From NCBI GenBank assembly GCA_010645155.1, contig CM021312.1, positions 13,207,125 to 13,271,124 on the forward strand: 64,000 nt of DNA. Direction: 5' to 3'. The notes below the pieces were generated by a model. That model was not told the origin of the DNA, made no database searches, and saw only the letters and a list, made by a program, of their open reading frames with translations. This DNA is from Tigriopus japonicus. Its lineage: Eukaryota; Arthropoda; Copepoda; Harpacticoida; Harpacticidae. Below, one piece after another: positions 34,301-42,897 of the stretch; the stretch's first letter is position 1, and each line of letters begins with the position of its first letter. Made by a program: the position numbers and the translations under genes.

Positions 34301-34934
34301 CAAAGCAAAACTGAGCTCTTAAGAAAGCCAATGGTTAAAGAAAAGACAAACTGAAGATTGCAAACTTACGCCCAGAAATGAGACGTACATTTGGCCAGAC
34401 TTGAAATTTCTTTGGGCAGTAAAAGCAACGGTTTAACAACTTCCGTCAAATTAAGTGTAACTTTTACCCATAAAAATATTACAACTTCAGGGCTAAAAAC
34501 AGCAACTTCAAAATAAGGAGCTCTAGCCAAGTCTTACTTATTACCTGCACAAAGGCTACTAGGGTCCTCATCCGAAACTGTGCCAGTCACGTCGTTTTCG
34601 GCCTTTGGTCCCCGATCAATCAAGCAGTTGGTAGTGCACAAACATCGATGTATGGAGATGTCAAAGGTGAAGTAGTTCACTCTGGACCCAAATTGAGAAC
34701 ATTTGCTTTGGCAATCCTCAGCGGTAGAGATGTGATGAAACGTGCGGATAGATCGATATTTCCATTGATGGCTCATTTCACAACGTGTATGAGTTTCGAT
34801 GCATCCTACAGAATCCTGCGTTTCAAAGTACGTGTAAATGACTCGTCTCAGAAAATGTTCTTACCTTGGACAGAAAATAAGCCAATTAAAACCCCTACGA
34901 ATGAGACGCACCACCAAGTCATATTGAGAAGCAT
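16375..34934 (-). CDS. Secreted PAN/apple-domain and kelch-like protein, 5 exons (~412 aa)
   Basis: Exons on the minus strand: 34865-34934, 34545-34805, 33022-33170, 23526-23894, 16375-16764. All junctions are GT..AG; phases (1,1,0,0) match and the total (1239 nt) is a multiple of three. Exon 1 encodes a hydrophobic signal peptide of about 23 aa. Exon 2 is a PAN/apple-like module (starts GCIETHTRCE, then DCQSKC and HRCLC), a fold used for protein or carbohydrate binding. Exon 3 is a linker. Exons 4-5 contain kelch-like strands (LPNGGVVLMSRSPNLYLYDG, KLFIFGGR). The stop is TAA at 16375. The product should be secreted; no membrane anchor is seen. Introns 3 and 4 are 9.1 and 6.8 kb and full of transposons, yet the reading frame is intact, suggesting constraint. 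It has fewer kelch repeats than a full six-blade propeller. Function unknown; a paralogous kelch architecture lies at 59305-63732. Confidence 0.82.
16895..17760. repeat. Dispersed repeat copy 1, split by a hAT MITE
   Basis: The flanks of the MITE (16895-17024 and 17582-17760) together match the uninterrupted segment at 21395-21705, sharing TTATTGACCGCCTTCTCC at one end and ACTGATGTACTTGAGGTGAA at the other. Copy 2 is the pre-insertion state. The unit has no coding capacity that I can recognise. Confidence 0.8.
17025..17581. mobile_element. Second hAT-type MITE, 557 bp, with 8-bp TSD
   Basis: The left end TAGGGACCGGAAA and the complement of the right end CAGGGTCCGGAAA form the TIR, and ATCATGAC is directly repeated at 17017-17024 and 17582-17589. 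The related copy at 21395-21705 has the empty site, with one near-identical ATCATGCC. The interior is AT-rich with stretches of K/N codons but no transposase. Its TIR differs from the TAGTGATGGACC family at 8460, so it is a separate family. Confidence 0.92.
18293..18663. repeat. FB1 foldback family, single arm
   Basis: Colinear with the right arm of the foldback at 3832-4978, sharing the landmarks ATTTTTGCGATATTGAAAA, GGTCAAAATTGGACCATTCA and the terminal CATTCGGAACACCGTG. Only one arm is present, so this copy is solo or truncated. It directly abuts a MITE on its right. Confidence 0.85.
18669..19015. mobile_element. MITE of the TAGTGATGGACCGAAAG family
   Basis: Same family as 8460-8804: the left end is TAGTGATGAACCGAAAG, the right end complement is TGGTGATGGACCCAAAG, and the ACCGAAACCGAAA-rich subterminal regions are shared. 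A long T run (18889-18911) lies inside. No 8-bp duplication is evident in the flanks; the left flank is the FB1 arm and the right flank the LTR element, so one edge may be rearranged. Confidence 0.85.
19375..19678 (+). pseudogene. LTR-element gag N-terminus, cut by the gap
   Basis: Reading frame from ATG 19375 running into the Ns. It is acidic, charged and predicted helical (ERRRGVLRLKACRALEAL, VAEVAEDEDDRVFCEL), consistent with a Pao-like gag N-terminus after the LTR and primer-binding site. Nothing can be said about what lies inside the gap, and any frame drawn across it is meaningless. Confidence 0.55.
19679..20353. other. Assembly gap (675 N)
   Basis: A run of 675 Ns between the gag start and the 3' LTR of one element. 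Identical sequence on both sides shows that the assembler stalled on the repeat, so the gap length should not be trusted. Confidence 0.99.
20481..20510. repeat. Short ATATAC tandem repeat
   Basis: About four units of ATATAC directly following the 3' LTR end, then a second GTACATAAC resembling the LTR end. It is possibly produced by slippage at the element junction. Confidence 0.6.
22600..22760. repeat. Imperfect palindrome / hairpin
   Basis: Outer arms GGGATTAATGGCCAAGATCC and its near complement at 22735-22757, with an inner stem in which GTTTCATTTTAATTG near 22666 pairs with the complement near 22712-22728. The loop contains two CCCTCGGG words. The structure would fold strongly as single-stranded DNA or RNA. 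It is probably a small foldback MITE; no terminal duplication was confirmed. Confidence 0.6.
24253..24570 (-). pseudogene. Tc1/mariner-type transposase C-terminus
   Basis: Short minus-strand frame containing PPSSPDLIPLDYAMWS, the hallmark segment that precedes the last catalytic acid in mariner-like transposases, followed by C-terminal sequence. The N-terminal two-thirds is missing, so this is a truncated remnant. It resembles the C-terminal fragment at 36584-37154 in its PPSSPDL motif but is clearly diverged from it. Confidence 0.75.
24600..25870 (+). mobile_element. Internally deleted BEL/Pao element (LTR end + gag + integrase tail)
   Basis: LTR-like sequence ends TTAACA at 24736 and is followed by the primer-binding-site-like TGGCGCAGCGGCAG at 24737, the same type as at 19292. 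A gag-like frame runs 24883-25550, then without protease, RT or integrase core passes into sequence typical of the extreme C-terminus of Pao integrase (NLNVGDKVLL, GLVRTVT, TRPVIRVCPL; about 25570-25760). This is a non-autonomous deletion derivative within intron 3 of the PAN/kelch gene. Confidence 0.78.
24883..25614 (+). CDS. Pao-like gag frame of the deletion derivative
   Basis: An ATG-started frame of 243 codons. The N-terminal 100 residues are helical and charged (AKKALSAKRSIVTRHINACE), then comes a Ser/Thr/Pro linker, then a segment LAEFRSWSTDFRLFFSSN typical of LTR-element gag (retrotransposon capsid-like region). From about codon 220 the frame reads the neighbouring integrase-tail sequence in the wrong register, marking the deletion junction near 25550. 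Probably not functional as an element protein. Confidence 0.65.
   Translation: MEAAKKALSAKRSIVTRHINACESYVANVDSLETSTLEIGMIDKINELCGKVETSLSNLDETFDSTSEVLDTETFSKEDSLLTQFSNKVCKLREKVLQSSTRIRSQAQISTPRGTPATTSSGIHSSPRINIALKPEKLLTSSTLAEFRSWSTDFRLFFSSNHMENFPITEQQGYLRSCLELKLQQLLMTKIPRSTSSCPKMKGIFADKIFEQIKKCEQGLQEEVGYPQGQSQRWGQGFTCWIF
26796..27650 (+). pseudogene. Gypsy gag, frameshifted
   Basis: The main frame runs 26796-27330 (capsid-like sequence with AHVVTALTEEQMVRVFDEV and ERKSIIFRELFILKLP), then shifts to 27368-27550 with an Arg-rich segment, then shifts again. The C-terminal motif, with pattern FHRRWGEQAWSC...PCSW (about 27610-27680), is the Cys/His-type tail of metazoan gypsy gags that lack zinc knuckles. 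A 36-bp perfect palindrome at 27554-27589 sits between the last two parts. Confidence 0.78.
27554..27589. repeat. 36-bp perfect palindrome
   Basis: An uninterrupted reverse-complement palindrome centred on CTAG at 27570-27573, each arm beginning TGATGGCTATTCGTGA. It has no spacer. It lies between the Arg-rich part and the Cys/His tail of a gypsy gag and contributes to the break in its frame. Confidence 0.95.
27720..28283 (+). pseudogene. Gypsy aspartic protease and start of pol
   Basis: Reading frames here contain the protease segment YIIDCGAAVSVFPKSAND, in which the active-site triad is DCG in place of the usual D-S/T-G, then the flap/second half (AANGTRIKTYGPI, KADVNHAMLGE). The frame changes near 28035 and continues as the protease-RT linker (FPTVFASKSDLLPPVKHRM), which stops where an insertion begins at about 28283. 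Confidence 0.8.
28283..28785. other. Insertion splitting gypsy protease from RT
   Basis: Gypsy homology stops in the linker at about 28283 and resumes near 28785 with the RT start (RPLSFKPRRFSPAKA). The intervening 0.5 kb has no coding potential. Its ends (TATTACAG... and ...CGGTAATCAC) are weakly complementary, so it may be a small DNA element, but no target duplication is certain. Confidence 0.5.
28785..29205 (+). pseudogene. Gypsy reverse transcriptase, N-terminal half
   Basis: Carries MCGDYRALNSIT, SYPLTHLDDF and FGLFEYTRMPFGLKNAGQTFQR, diagnostic of Ty3/gypsy RT. The frame ends at the position of the catalytic YxDD box: the sequence reads FTYV and then diverges into inserted DNA at about 29205. 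A stop also follows the FS(L/K)ID-type segment. It cannot be functional. Confidence 0.88.
29210..29470. repeat. Solo arm of the 53.7-kb foldback family (FB2)
   Basis: Colinear with about 54140-54375: AAGCACTGAAAACTGGAGTGG, then GAGAATTATGATTT, CAGCTCAATCGAAT, GAAAAGTTATGCCTT and AGAGCATAGAATGA occur in the same order and spacing. This is a single arm, inserted at the catalytic box of the gypsy RT. Confidence 0.85.
30126..31030. mobile_element. Non-autonomous DNA element with ~50-bp TIRs
   Basis: The left end (30126-30178), starting ATACCCCGAGTTTGAGAACG, is the reverse complement of the right end (30975-31030). The interior has no transposase. Just inside the left TIR, 30181-30255 forms a strong hairpin (arms AGCTCGTC and GGGTGACCAGTT with their complements around a CGGGCTAAAGCCCTCG loop). 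The element sits inside the interrupted gypsy pol. The target duplication could be TA but is not certain. Confidence 0.8.
31170..31562 (+). pseudogene. Gypsy RT end and RNase H
   Basis: Frame with SWTEESLLAFNNLKE, followed by RNase H-type VVCDASKIALDAVLEQ, VSFFSRKLSNTEQRYSTFDRK and FHIITDHEPLT, all diagnostic of the Ty3/gypsy RT-RNase H connection. The N-terminal part joins inserted DNA upstream. It is a remnant of the element whose protease and RT lie at 27.7-29.2 kb. Confidence 0.88.
31563..32517 (+). pseudogene. Gypsy integrase, frameshifted and truncated
   Basis: Several frames together cover RNase H end, chromodomain-less linker, HHCC-like region (LHRITHPGIAATRKLL, RFVWPGL) and the catalytic core, including GLPETLTSDRGSQFES and TTTAFHPQANGMIERLHRI, the typical D..E integrase segments. 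The sequence stops at 32517 and is joined to LTR-derived sequence. Frame changes near 31865, 32040 and 32200 preclude function. Confidence 0.87.
33350..34170. mobile_element. MITE-like element in intron 2 of the PAN/kelch gene
   Basis: The left end, about 33350-33415 (GGTTCAATTGGAGGTTGCGC, CAAAACCTTGCGTTTTGC), is the reverse complement of about 34103-34165 over roughly 60 bp. The interior of about 690 bp carries no transposase. The terminal duplication was not resolved. Confidence 0.7.
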
Positions 34935-35426
34935 TGCTTGAGTTTTCCAATATTTCTTCCTTTTATTTCCTAACTTGATCAAGATTGAAACACTTGCGCC
35001 ACATCTTCTTGTTCTAGACCAAAGACCTCTTGACTACACTGTAGACACACCAAAAGAGACCGAAATATAGAAACACACACGTGCTCAGAAATCGGATCTG
35101 GCTTTTTTATTTGATAAGTTGCTTCGCATGCTGACACTATTTATTAACTCTATTAAAAAGTTTAACCGAAGCTTCAAAATTCGCCACATGATGGAGACAA
35201 AACAGGGTTTTTTACTTCAGAGGTATCCTGAACTTAAAATCACTGCCAAAATTGGAGGTTAGAACATAGAGTTGATTTCCCTCTTATTTTGAGTCTTTTT
35301 GAGTTCAGATATGATAGTAAAACATTGAAAAATCAAAAAGTCATGCTGAGTGTTCAAAAGTTAAGGCCAATAATCATTGCAGAAGTACCCATATTCGTTT
35401 TAACTTTTTGTTGGCGCTGTTTGTCA

Positions 35427-36583
35427 CTTTTCTGTTAGATTGAAGCTCAACCTGGCTTCCTCACTATCTTGCTTTATTGTCCAGATCATGGAGTGCAACT
35501 TCAAAGTAAGCCAATTAACATTGGACTGAGTATAAATTGCAATAAATTGAAAACCATAAAACAAGTTTTCAATAAAGATAGATAGATATGAGAAAATGCA
35601 GCAAATAAACAAATTTTTGGTTGTTACCTTCCCTTTTATTGAACGTTACTAATACAATGAATGTCTTGAAGCTCATTGTGTTCTAACTCACAATGTCTTA
35701 AAAGTCTTTTGTGTGAAAACTCATTGTATTAACTCAACATTGGATAAATGTTACACTTCGCTATGGCAATCCAAGTGTTCATTTAGGCATTATTTTTTTT
35801 GTCTTTAGTCCACATTTTCTCGTCTGAGAAAAAGGTCATCACCTTTTCCTTTTGATGAGCTAGGACTCCTTCATCGTCTCTGTGAGGATCTGCCGCTTGC
35901 ACAGCTTGTAAAAGGATGTAATCAAGTCGGTTTTCATTGCCATAGTGACTGTTACTCTGTACTATCTTTGCATCTTAGCCAGGATGGTCATTGAGGTCCT
36001 GGGATTGGCCTTGATGAACTTCTTGAGGCCTGCCACAACCTGGGATTGCGTTTTCTGTCACTTCTTTGCTTGTGAGCCTTCCTACCAGTCTTCCTCTTGT
36101 CCTTCCAGGCCTTGAAAATTCTATTGCCGGTCCTTAGGAATAGACAAGGACTTTTCCTGCAGAAAATCATGATTCTTTTCGTTAGCCTCCCAGTCCAGTG
36201 AAATTCAGTGGTTCTTGTTCCATGATTTCCAAGTAAAGGTAGTTTACTTTGAAATTGTTATCCAATTGGTGTGGAAAATAGGAGACACAATGAGTTATAT
36301 TTCAGATCTTGAAAACTAGCTAGAATTATTCATAAAAAGTGGCCGAAAATGGCAAATATGTCGAAATGCTTAAAATTTTTGTAAAATGATTCCTGCGTTG
36401 GTCTGAAATATTACTACATTTGCATGTGCAACCAGAGCATAGAAATAAAGGTAAACATAAACTTGAAACATTTAGTTTGTGTCCAAAAAGTGGCAATTTT
36501 TCAAACTTTGATCAAACGGTCAATTTTAGAATAAGAAACGCCCTTAGAAGAAATTTTTGTGTGATACGACTTCCGGTTTAGGT
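35427..36583. repeat. Dispersed repeat, copy B (empty site)
   Basis: Uninterrupted counterpart of 364-3555: the LINE found in copy A is absent and its target appears once as GGAAAATAGG near 36274. On the minus strand it carries the same decayed N-terminal transposase-like sequence as copy A. It ends directly against the plus-strand C-terminal half of a mariner transposase, so the two halves lie head to head. Confidence 0.85.
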
Positions 36584-37154
36584 TTAGTGGACCAGGTTTG
36601 CAACCGGTGCAATGACCGTTTCCTGGCTACAGAGTCAACAGAGGAGGTCCGTGGGGTCTTCAGGACCTAGCATCCGGCCCAGGTCATGGTCCTGGGCGTC
36701 GTGGCCTCCAACGGCCAGAAGATGCCCCCTTCTTCTTCAAGCCTGGCGACAAAGTGGGGGCCGAGGCCTACTACAAGGTCCTCCTCTACAAAGTCTTGCC
36801 ATGGCTGAAGGCCACGTACCCACATGGGGACTATGTGTGGACGCAGGACGGGGCCCCGAGCCACCCCTTGGTCAGGGCGCAGAAGTTCTGCGAGGACAAC
36901 TTCGCGGCCTTCTGGCCAAAGAACATGTGGCCGCCGTCCTCCCCCGACCTGAAGGTGCTGGACTTTGCCGTGTGGGGCATGATCAAGGGGAAGACCAATG
37001 CGACCTCGCACACAAATGTCGGTCCCTGAAGGCCGCCATCGTCCACGAGTGGGACTCCTTGTCAGCGGAGTTCTTCATGAGGAGCTGCGTCTCCTGCCGG
37101 CGGCGCGTGGACGCCGTAGGATTGAGGCCGATGGCGGCCATATTGAAAAATTAA
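36584..37154 (+). pseudogene. Mariner-type transposase, central and C-terminal part
   Basis: Plus-strand remnant with VDQVCNRCNDRFLA (first visible), MVLGVVASNGQKMPPFFFKPG, then YVWTQDGAPSHP (catalytic D region), and WPPSSPDLKVLDFAVWG (final catalytic acid region). The reading frame shifts at least twice (near 36670 and 37020) and the N-terminal DNA-binding part is absent. The unusually GC-rich codon usage contrasts with neighbouring AT-rich DNA, hinting at a different origin or a younger insertion. IS630/Tc1/mariner superfamily. Confidence 0.85.
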
Positions 37155-37159
37155 ATGGG

Positions 37160-37800
37160 AAACAGTATCCTAAACAATTCTTATAACAATTACTTTTTGC
37201 TCCATTTGCTTATTCTAGAGATATCTTGCTTACAATACTCGCACAGCGCCGCGGAAAAATTTGCTCGTGCACCCTCTAGGTCTAAGAAATTAAGCCCTTG
37301 TACAAGGTGCTCTCACCATTGTTGATTCATAACTATTGAGGCGGTCAACCTTGTGCTTGGGTCAGAGGAGGCGTATTCTGTTATTTATACCTTTTTTTAA
37401 ATCACAATTACATCACATATCTGATCTAATAGTCAGCTCCAAAACCAAAAATAACAATCTTCCATAAGACATAGCTGTTTTGTAAATTTAGTCAGAGGGT
37501 CGTCATTGGTATCATTGACAAAGAAAAGCAAGGTTCATGATCTCGGATGAATTTGAGAACACTTTTGATTGGAGTAATCCTCAATATGAGAATGATGTAG
37601 CTGCTGACGGCCAATATTCTTTTAGCCAACTTGGACTGTATTTGCTTTTTAACCAATTAAGAGGTCAATTTGTATACAAGTGGTTTGAAAACGTTTCTTT
37701 TCTGACTTGAAGCACACTTTTAGGTGATTCTTACTTTATCCAAAATATTTGGATGTCGTTATTTTTGTCTTCCAAGAAATGACATGTGTGTGTATGTGTC
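37160..37800. other. Non-coding stretch
   Basis: AT-rich, with only short frames. I see no repeat ends or coding signal here. Confidence 0.4.
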
Positions 37801-37852
37801 AGGGTTGGCAAATTTTGGCTTTTACTGAATATCTGCCATTTTCTGCCACTTA

Positions 37853-38022
37853 GTGGCAGAAAGTGGCAGAAAATGGCAGACTATGGCAGAAAGTGGCAGA
37901 AAATGGCAGAATATGGCAGAAAGTGGCAGAAAATGGTAGAATATGGCAGAAAGTGGCAGAAAATGGCAGAATATGGCAGAAAGTGGCATAAAATGGCAGA
38001 AAGTGGTAGAAAATGGCCGCTA
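37853..38022. repeat. 10-bp/30-bp minisatellite (TGGCAGAAAG type)
   Basis: Tandem TGGCAGAAAG / TGGCAGAAAA / TGGCAGAATA units arranged in a higher-order 30-bp period, about 5-6 copies, with a few point changes. Both strands are open across it only because of the period. The inverse word CTGCCATTTT recurs at 37830 and 40157-40240, so it may be part of the ends of a larger element spanning 37.8-40.25 kb. Confidence 0.92.
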
Positions 38023-40250
38023 ATGGACAAATTACGCATAGACTGATGTTCAACTACAAATTTGGATTTGTAGAATGAGATTTAAAGAATAAAATGTAAT
38101 TAAAGTTTACACAAATACTCAGGAGTACACGATGGTTACATATGTACTAAAAAGTGATAGTGTTACATGACATTAAAATTTGCAGAAAACTTGTGTTAAT
38201 TTATTAAAATATTTATTTGTAAAACGAAAATTCTTGTCATAGGTTGCAAAATTTGAAACAAAAGTTTTTGGTTGAAATTTTACAAAATCTTTAAATTATT
38301 TTTGGCAATAATTGTTCTAAAAAATCAAGAAAAAAAATCCAAAAATATGCATTTTAAGTTAGTTTTGAAAGATATTATATACTTATTTTTCGATAAAGAC
38401 AAAATTTGGATTACACAGAAAATGTTTATTTATCTTTGTAATGCCGAAACAGTATATATTATGCCTTGGCTATTACTTTAACACACCATTGGAGCATTTT
38501 GGGTGTTTTTTGGTGCAATTTGAAAGTTAAAATTAATTATTGTTAAACATATGCTAAACAGATATTGATACAATTTTATATCAATTCATAACTAAGGACA
38601 CTTTGAATATCCTTTAACAAGGTTTTGGAATAATTGTTCGTTTTAGTGGTTTTAAGTGATATGATATAGTTATCTGAGCTTATGAAAGATGTACACCTTC
38701 ACAAAATATTTTCCTTATGATACCCTGATATCGGAAAACGCCATTTGAAGTCTTGGCATTTGAGCAAACCCATAACCAGAAACTTTAAACACCGTGAGTA
38801 ACAACCTTTGCCTCAAAATTAAATATAAACATCATTGTTGATGCTAAAATAACTAGAAATACACATTTTATTTGAAAACACGTCTTTTTATAAGATATTC
38901 CTTGGTTAAAAATCCGTCATTCCTTTGATGTGCCATATAGTGATAATAATTCAGGATGAAATTCAGGATGCATCTGTACTGTCTGTCAATCTCCTCTTCA
39001 CTTCTTTCATGTGCACTGAAATGATTTTAGTCAACTCAACTGTGATATCACAATTTTACTCATCTTTTTATACGTTTTAACCATTGACATTGTCATTTTA
39101 TCATGTATATGACCATACATGTATATTTTTATTTTTATTTTATTTCATACTTCTGTTTTGACCTGCCTGACATGACCAAAGAGTCGCAACAAACATTATT
39201 ATTGGATAAGAACTTATATTGAAGTTATGACGAAAGTTTATGTGAAATAAAGAAAAGCTCCTATGATATACTTTATCATATTTCAAATTGTCCAAAGTCA
39301 CTAAAATATTAGATAGTGTTGAAAAGGGATATCAGAATAAGATTGTCCCCTCTTTCTAGAATGCTTGATGTTTTCACATGGTTTATTAATTGATAGCGTA
39401 ATTAATTAAACGAATTAATAAGTGAATTGTGCCCCAGGAAGTAGTTGTTGAATTTTTATGTAAAGTATTATCAATACTCATTAAATATTAAAAAGAAAAC
39501 GATAATGACTTTTTGGGATTAGATTTCAAGTTTTGTTTTTTTGGTTTTATAGTAATTCATTTTAAACTAATTCAGTTCATAGCAAGCAAACATCTTCAAA
39601 TCAGACTTTGATGAAACGTAATGTTAAGTTGTAATTCATACATCAAACATATTGCAATTGTAAAAGTTAAGAAAGTCAGTGTTAAATTTCATTTCATATT
39701 TGAGTAAACAAACTTGACTTGAAAATAACACGTATCTTTTACTTCAAATGAATTTTGTAAGACTGTGTTGTAATTGGATTTGAAAAACAGAACTTAGGCC
39801 TTAGTATTCAAATTTTGAAAAAATGCATTTAAGATATTTTAACATTTTAGAAACCTGCCATTCTAAACTATAGTGTTCAAATAGTGACAGAGCATAATAT
39901 AATTAAATCACATTTAAGGTTTAACTATCGTTACATATTTAAGACAAAATAAGAGTGCTTGATTTGGCCACCCTGGCTTCAGGGGAAGTTAAAAAACGAA
40001 TCGAGGAGATCGATTTCATGAACTTGTATCTTCCTTCTTTGATGCAATGAGCTTTTGGAGGGATGGTAAGGCCATAGTAAGACGTCAAAAGTGCCAAATT
40101 TTATCCCTTTAAGTAATGAAGATATTGACTTATATGAGTTTCCTGAAAAAATAATTTCTGCCATTTTCTGCCATTTTTTGCTACTTATTTCGAATGAATA
40201 AAAGCCATTTACTGCCACCAATTTCTGCCAGGTGGCAGAAAATGGCTGTT
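38023..40250. other. AT-rich stretch, possible decayed DNA element
   Basis: No gene recognised. CAGGGTTGGCAAATT at 37800 and the complement of TTGGCCACCCTG ending near 39974 resemble hAT-type TIRs, but no matching 8-bp duplication was found. CTGCCATTTTCTGCC words cluster at both ends. The interior has no transposase. Confidence 0.35.
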
Positions 40251-40284
40251 ATTCATATGCCATCACTGGTATTTTGGAGTTTTG

Positions 40285-40519
40285 GAGTATTGGTGCTAGG
40301 GTCGGAGGGTTGAGCCTCGCCCGGCCAGCGAAGCCAGCCATCACATCGTCTAAAGTAGTTCCGATAGGCAATCTCATGTCCGGTATCAGAATGGTTCTCC
40401 GTCTGTGGGTGTGAATTAGCGTCTAAAAGTTTCCTCGAGAAAGGTCGGGGAGGAGAATCGAACCTGGGACCTCTCTCACTATAGGAAACTGCGCTAACCA
40501 CGACGCCACGTCTCCTCCC
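40285..40519 (-). mobile_element. tRNA-derived SINE
   Basis: On the minus strand the head (40519 to about 40445) carries an internal RNA polymerase III promoter: box A TGGTTAGCGCAG (40489-40500) and box B GGTTCGATTCTCC (40452-40464), at tRNA-like spacing. The T-arm and acceptor positions do not pair well enough for a working tRNA, so it is a SINE head, followed by an unrelated body of about 160 bp. The frame across it yields the GVVVSAVS...GPRFDS peptide commonly seen when tRNA-like SINEs are translated. The 3' limit is approximate. Confidence 0.72.
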
Positions 40520-41516
40520 TATGGGTATGTGTTCAAGGTTCAAGGAAAACCATTCCCATGTATAGGTTCAAGAAGCCTAATGCTTAATAAAGAAGGTATT
40601 TATGGATTTCACCACTTCTTCATTTTTCAGCTTTGCATAACTGGTTTTTCCTTAAGTAGAAATGTTGGTTGGTCCATTGTTAATGATCGCTTAAGGCCTC
40701 TTTAATCTGGTTTCAACAGAACAAGGGACAACAAAGATTGAATCTGTCAATTAAGAAAGAACCCGCATATTTCACATTTCTTGTGCCATGAAACACCATT
40801 TTGACTGCATTAAAGGTACTTTCTGCCATTCAATTTTCTTGCTCCCACATAATCCTGAATATTTTGAGGTTGTGAACAATTCCAAATCTAGCCCTTTTAT
40901 CCTCATATCTGTGCTGGTCAGCTAGGCCGAAAGTGCAGAGGAACAGTAGGGTAGCCAAAATGAGAAGATAAGAAAGTGCTCGATGGGGTGGTTTGTTAAA
41001 CCTAGTCAAGAAATAAATGCGTATAAATCTCTAAAGACAGTTACGTCAAGTGACTTTACTTAAAGCTAATGTTCTGGTTAGGATAATATACTTTTGCATA
41101 CTTAAGATGATAATTGTAAAATGAGTATCAATATGTGACCAATACGTGATTGACTTTGAGCTTTTACCTCCCTTTTGTTTGTCTCCACTTATGAGGGGAA
41201 ATTGTTACACCGATATAAACAGAGATAATTGCTTGTAGAAATTTGTTGGACTTTACACGGCTGATTCAGACACAAACATTTTTTCTTTAAGATAAAAGAG
41301 GAGGAATGGAGTCCCCTCTTTTTTCCTCGTTCGACAAAATCGGCTCGGAAATTGGCCTTTCTGGCAATTCCATTCCATAACTTCCTGCAAACCCTTATTT
41401 GAACCCTCTTTGCTTCATGATTTTTTTTTTTTTTTGGGGGGGGGCGGATTTTCAATGCCGCTTCAAGGAATGGGATTCCCTGTAAATAGGGTTAATCATT
41501 AATATAGTTTCTATAA

Positions 41517-41780
41517 TTAATGTTTATATGAAATTTGATCAACCAATGAGTTACTGTTGGCAGATCTGTACAACCCTTGAATAGTGGGTTGGTCAGGAAT
41601 AGTATTTAAGAATTTGTCCAATCCTGCCTTAAATGCTGTTAGAGGATCAGCTCCTACATATTCCCGACGAATGATTTGAATTTTTTTTTGGTGGCAATCA
41701 ACTGGAAATGGTAAATTATTGTAAGAAGAGATAGTTTTAGCTTTTAAGGACGGCATGATTTTTTCCCATTTGAATTTTTT
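41517..41780 (-). pseudogene. LINE open-frame C-terminal tail
   Basis: Short minus-strand frame with an R-rich/NNLPF segment, then ADPLTAFKAGLDKFLNTIPD and a SNSLVDQ end. This pattern (aromatic/LP motif followed by FK..LDKFL..IPDQP) is typical of the extreme C-terminus of jockey/CR1-like LINE polyproteins. The rest of the element is not present. Assignment rests on this pattern only. Confidence 0.5.
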
Positions 41781-42792
41781 ACACCTTTAAAATGTAAACT
41801 TCAACTTCAAAATCAGTCGCCCTCTACAATGAGGTGCAAGAGAAAAGGGAAAAAGCAGAGTGAGAAAAGCCCTTAATTAGTTAATGAGTTAAGAATTTCC
41901 GAACGTCGTTGTGACAAAAACAAACAAAAGCAATTTTGTTCTTTTAGAAGAACACAACTTTTCCAAGTGGCTTCACAATAAAATAAAAAGGGAACGTCAA
42001 ACATATGCATAAAAAGTAAGAGCCGTGCTTCATACAGAGGGTCACTTCCAGTAATACTCGCATGCATTCCAGCTCCACGTCTTGAACTGTGATAGTCTGT
42101 AGTTGAAGTAGAAATATAAGAGAGAATACCCCTTTGAACTCATTCTGACGAAATTGCGAAGATAGAGACATCACTTTAGATATCAAACGAATCAAGTGTG
42201 TATATTTTTCCACAAAGGAGCAGACTGAACATCAATCATAAATGATCCACATGGATTTTTTCCTTCTTCGTGCACTACCCTCTCATTCAAACCGTTCATA
42301 ACTTCAAAAGTAGAGTACATGGTGTTCAAAGAAAGAATATGTCTTACTTGATGTATTTTTTTTTTACAAGTTCGATCAGTCACACGTCTTCTTACAACAT
42401 CGTCTCATGAATTGTGATCTGATCAGTTGAATAGGACACACAAACAAAGCGAATGAAAATCATTAATTTACGGGAACGAGACAAAAACGCACGAACGAAC
42501 TTCAAAAAAGCACAGCTCACTTCGATAAATGTTACAATTGGGGCTAGTAGGATGTTGTTTGTGTGTGTGGGGAATTTCAATAGTACCTAGAAGCAAGGAG
42601 GGTGAAACCCGCAGCAAAGAAATGATTGACCTCAAAAGGACCAAGATAAAAAAGTGTTACAAGTATATTGGGATTCAGTCACGTGAATTGTTCTTGTTTT
42701 CTGTCCATGATCGAAGTGGTCAGACACAGCAGCAGCAATTTTCATAATTCACGGCCTAAAAGACCCTTTTTCTTGTCGTTCCTCGAGTCAGC

Positions 42793-42798
42793 TTTATT
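42793..42798 (-). promoter_or_regulatory. Polyadenylation signal AATAAA for DAP5
   Basis: Minus-strand AATAAA about 100 nt beyond the DAP5 stop codon, the nearest canonical hexamer. It is consistent with a short 3' UTR. Confidence 0.5.
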
Positions 42799-42897
42799 TG
42801 GGGGTCTGGATTCGGCTGAACTGAGACTTGTTTGTGTACGTGTTGTTTTTCTTATTATTACAATAGAAACGATTCAATGGGTGATGGATGGTCCTTG

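Noticed and set aside
36612..37154. A 180-codon plus-strand protein
   Set aside because: The frame is mostly the wrong register of the mariner transposase remnant, which is recognised in the adjacent frame.
37786..38053. Protein-coding frames on both strands across the TGGCAGAAA repeats
   Set aside because: Both frames are translations of the tandem repeat and have no independent coding signal.
40445..40519. A functional tRNA gene
   Set aside because: Box A and box B are good but the acceptor and T stems do not pair; a SINE head explains it better.
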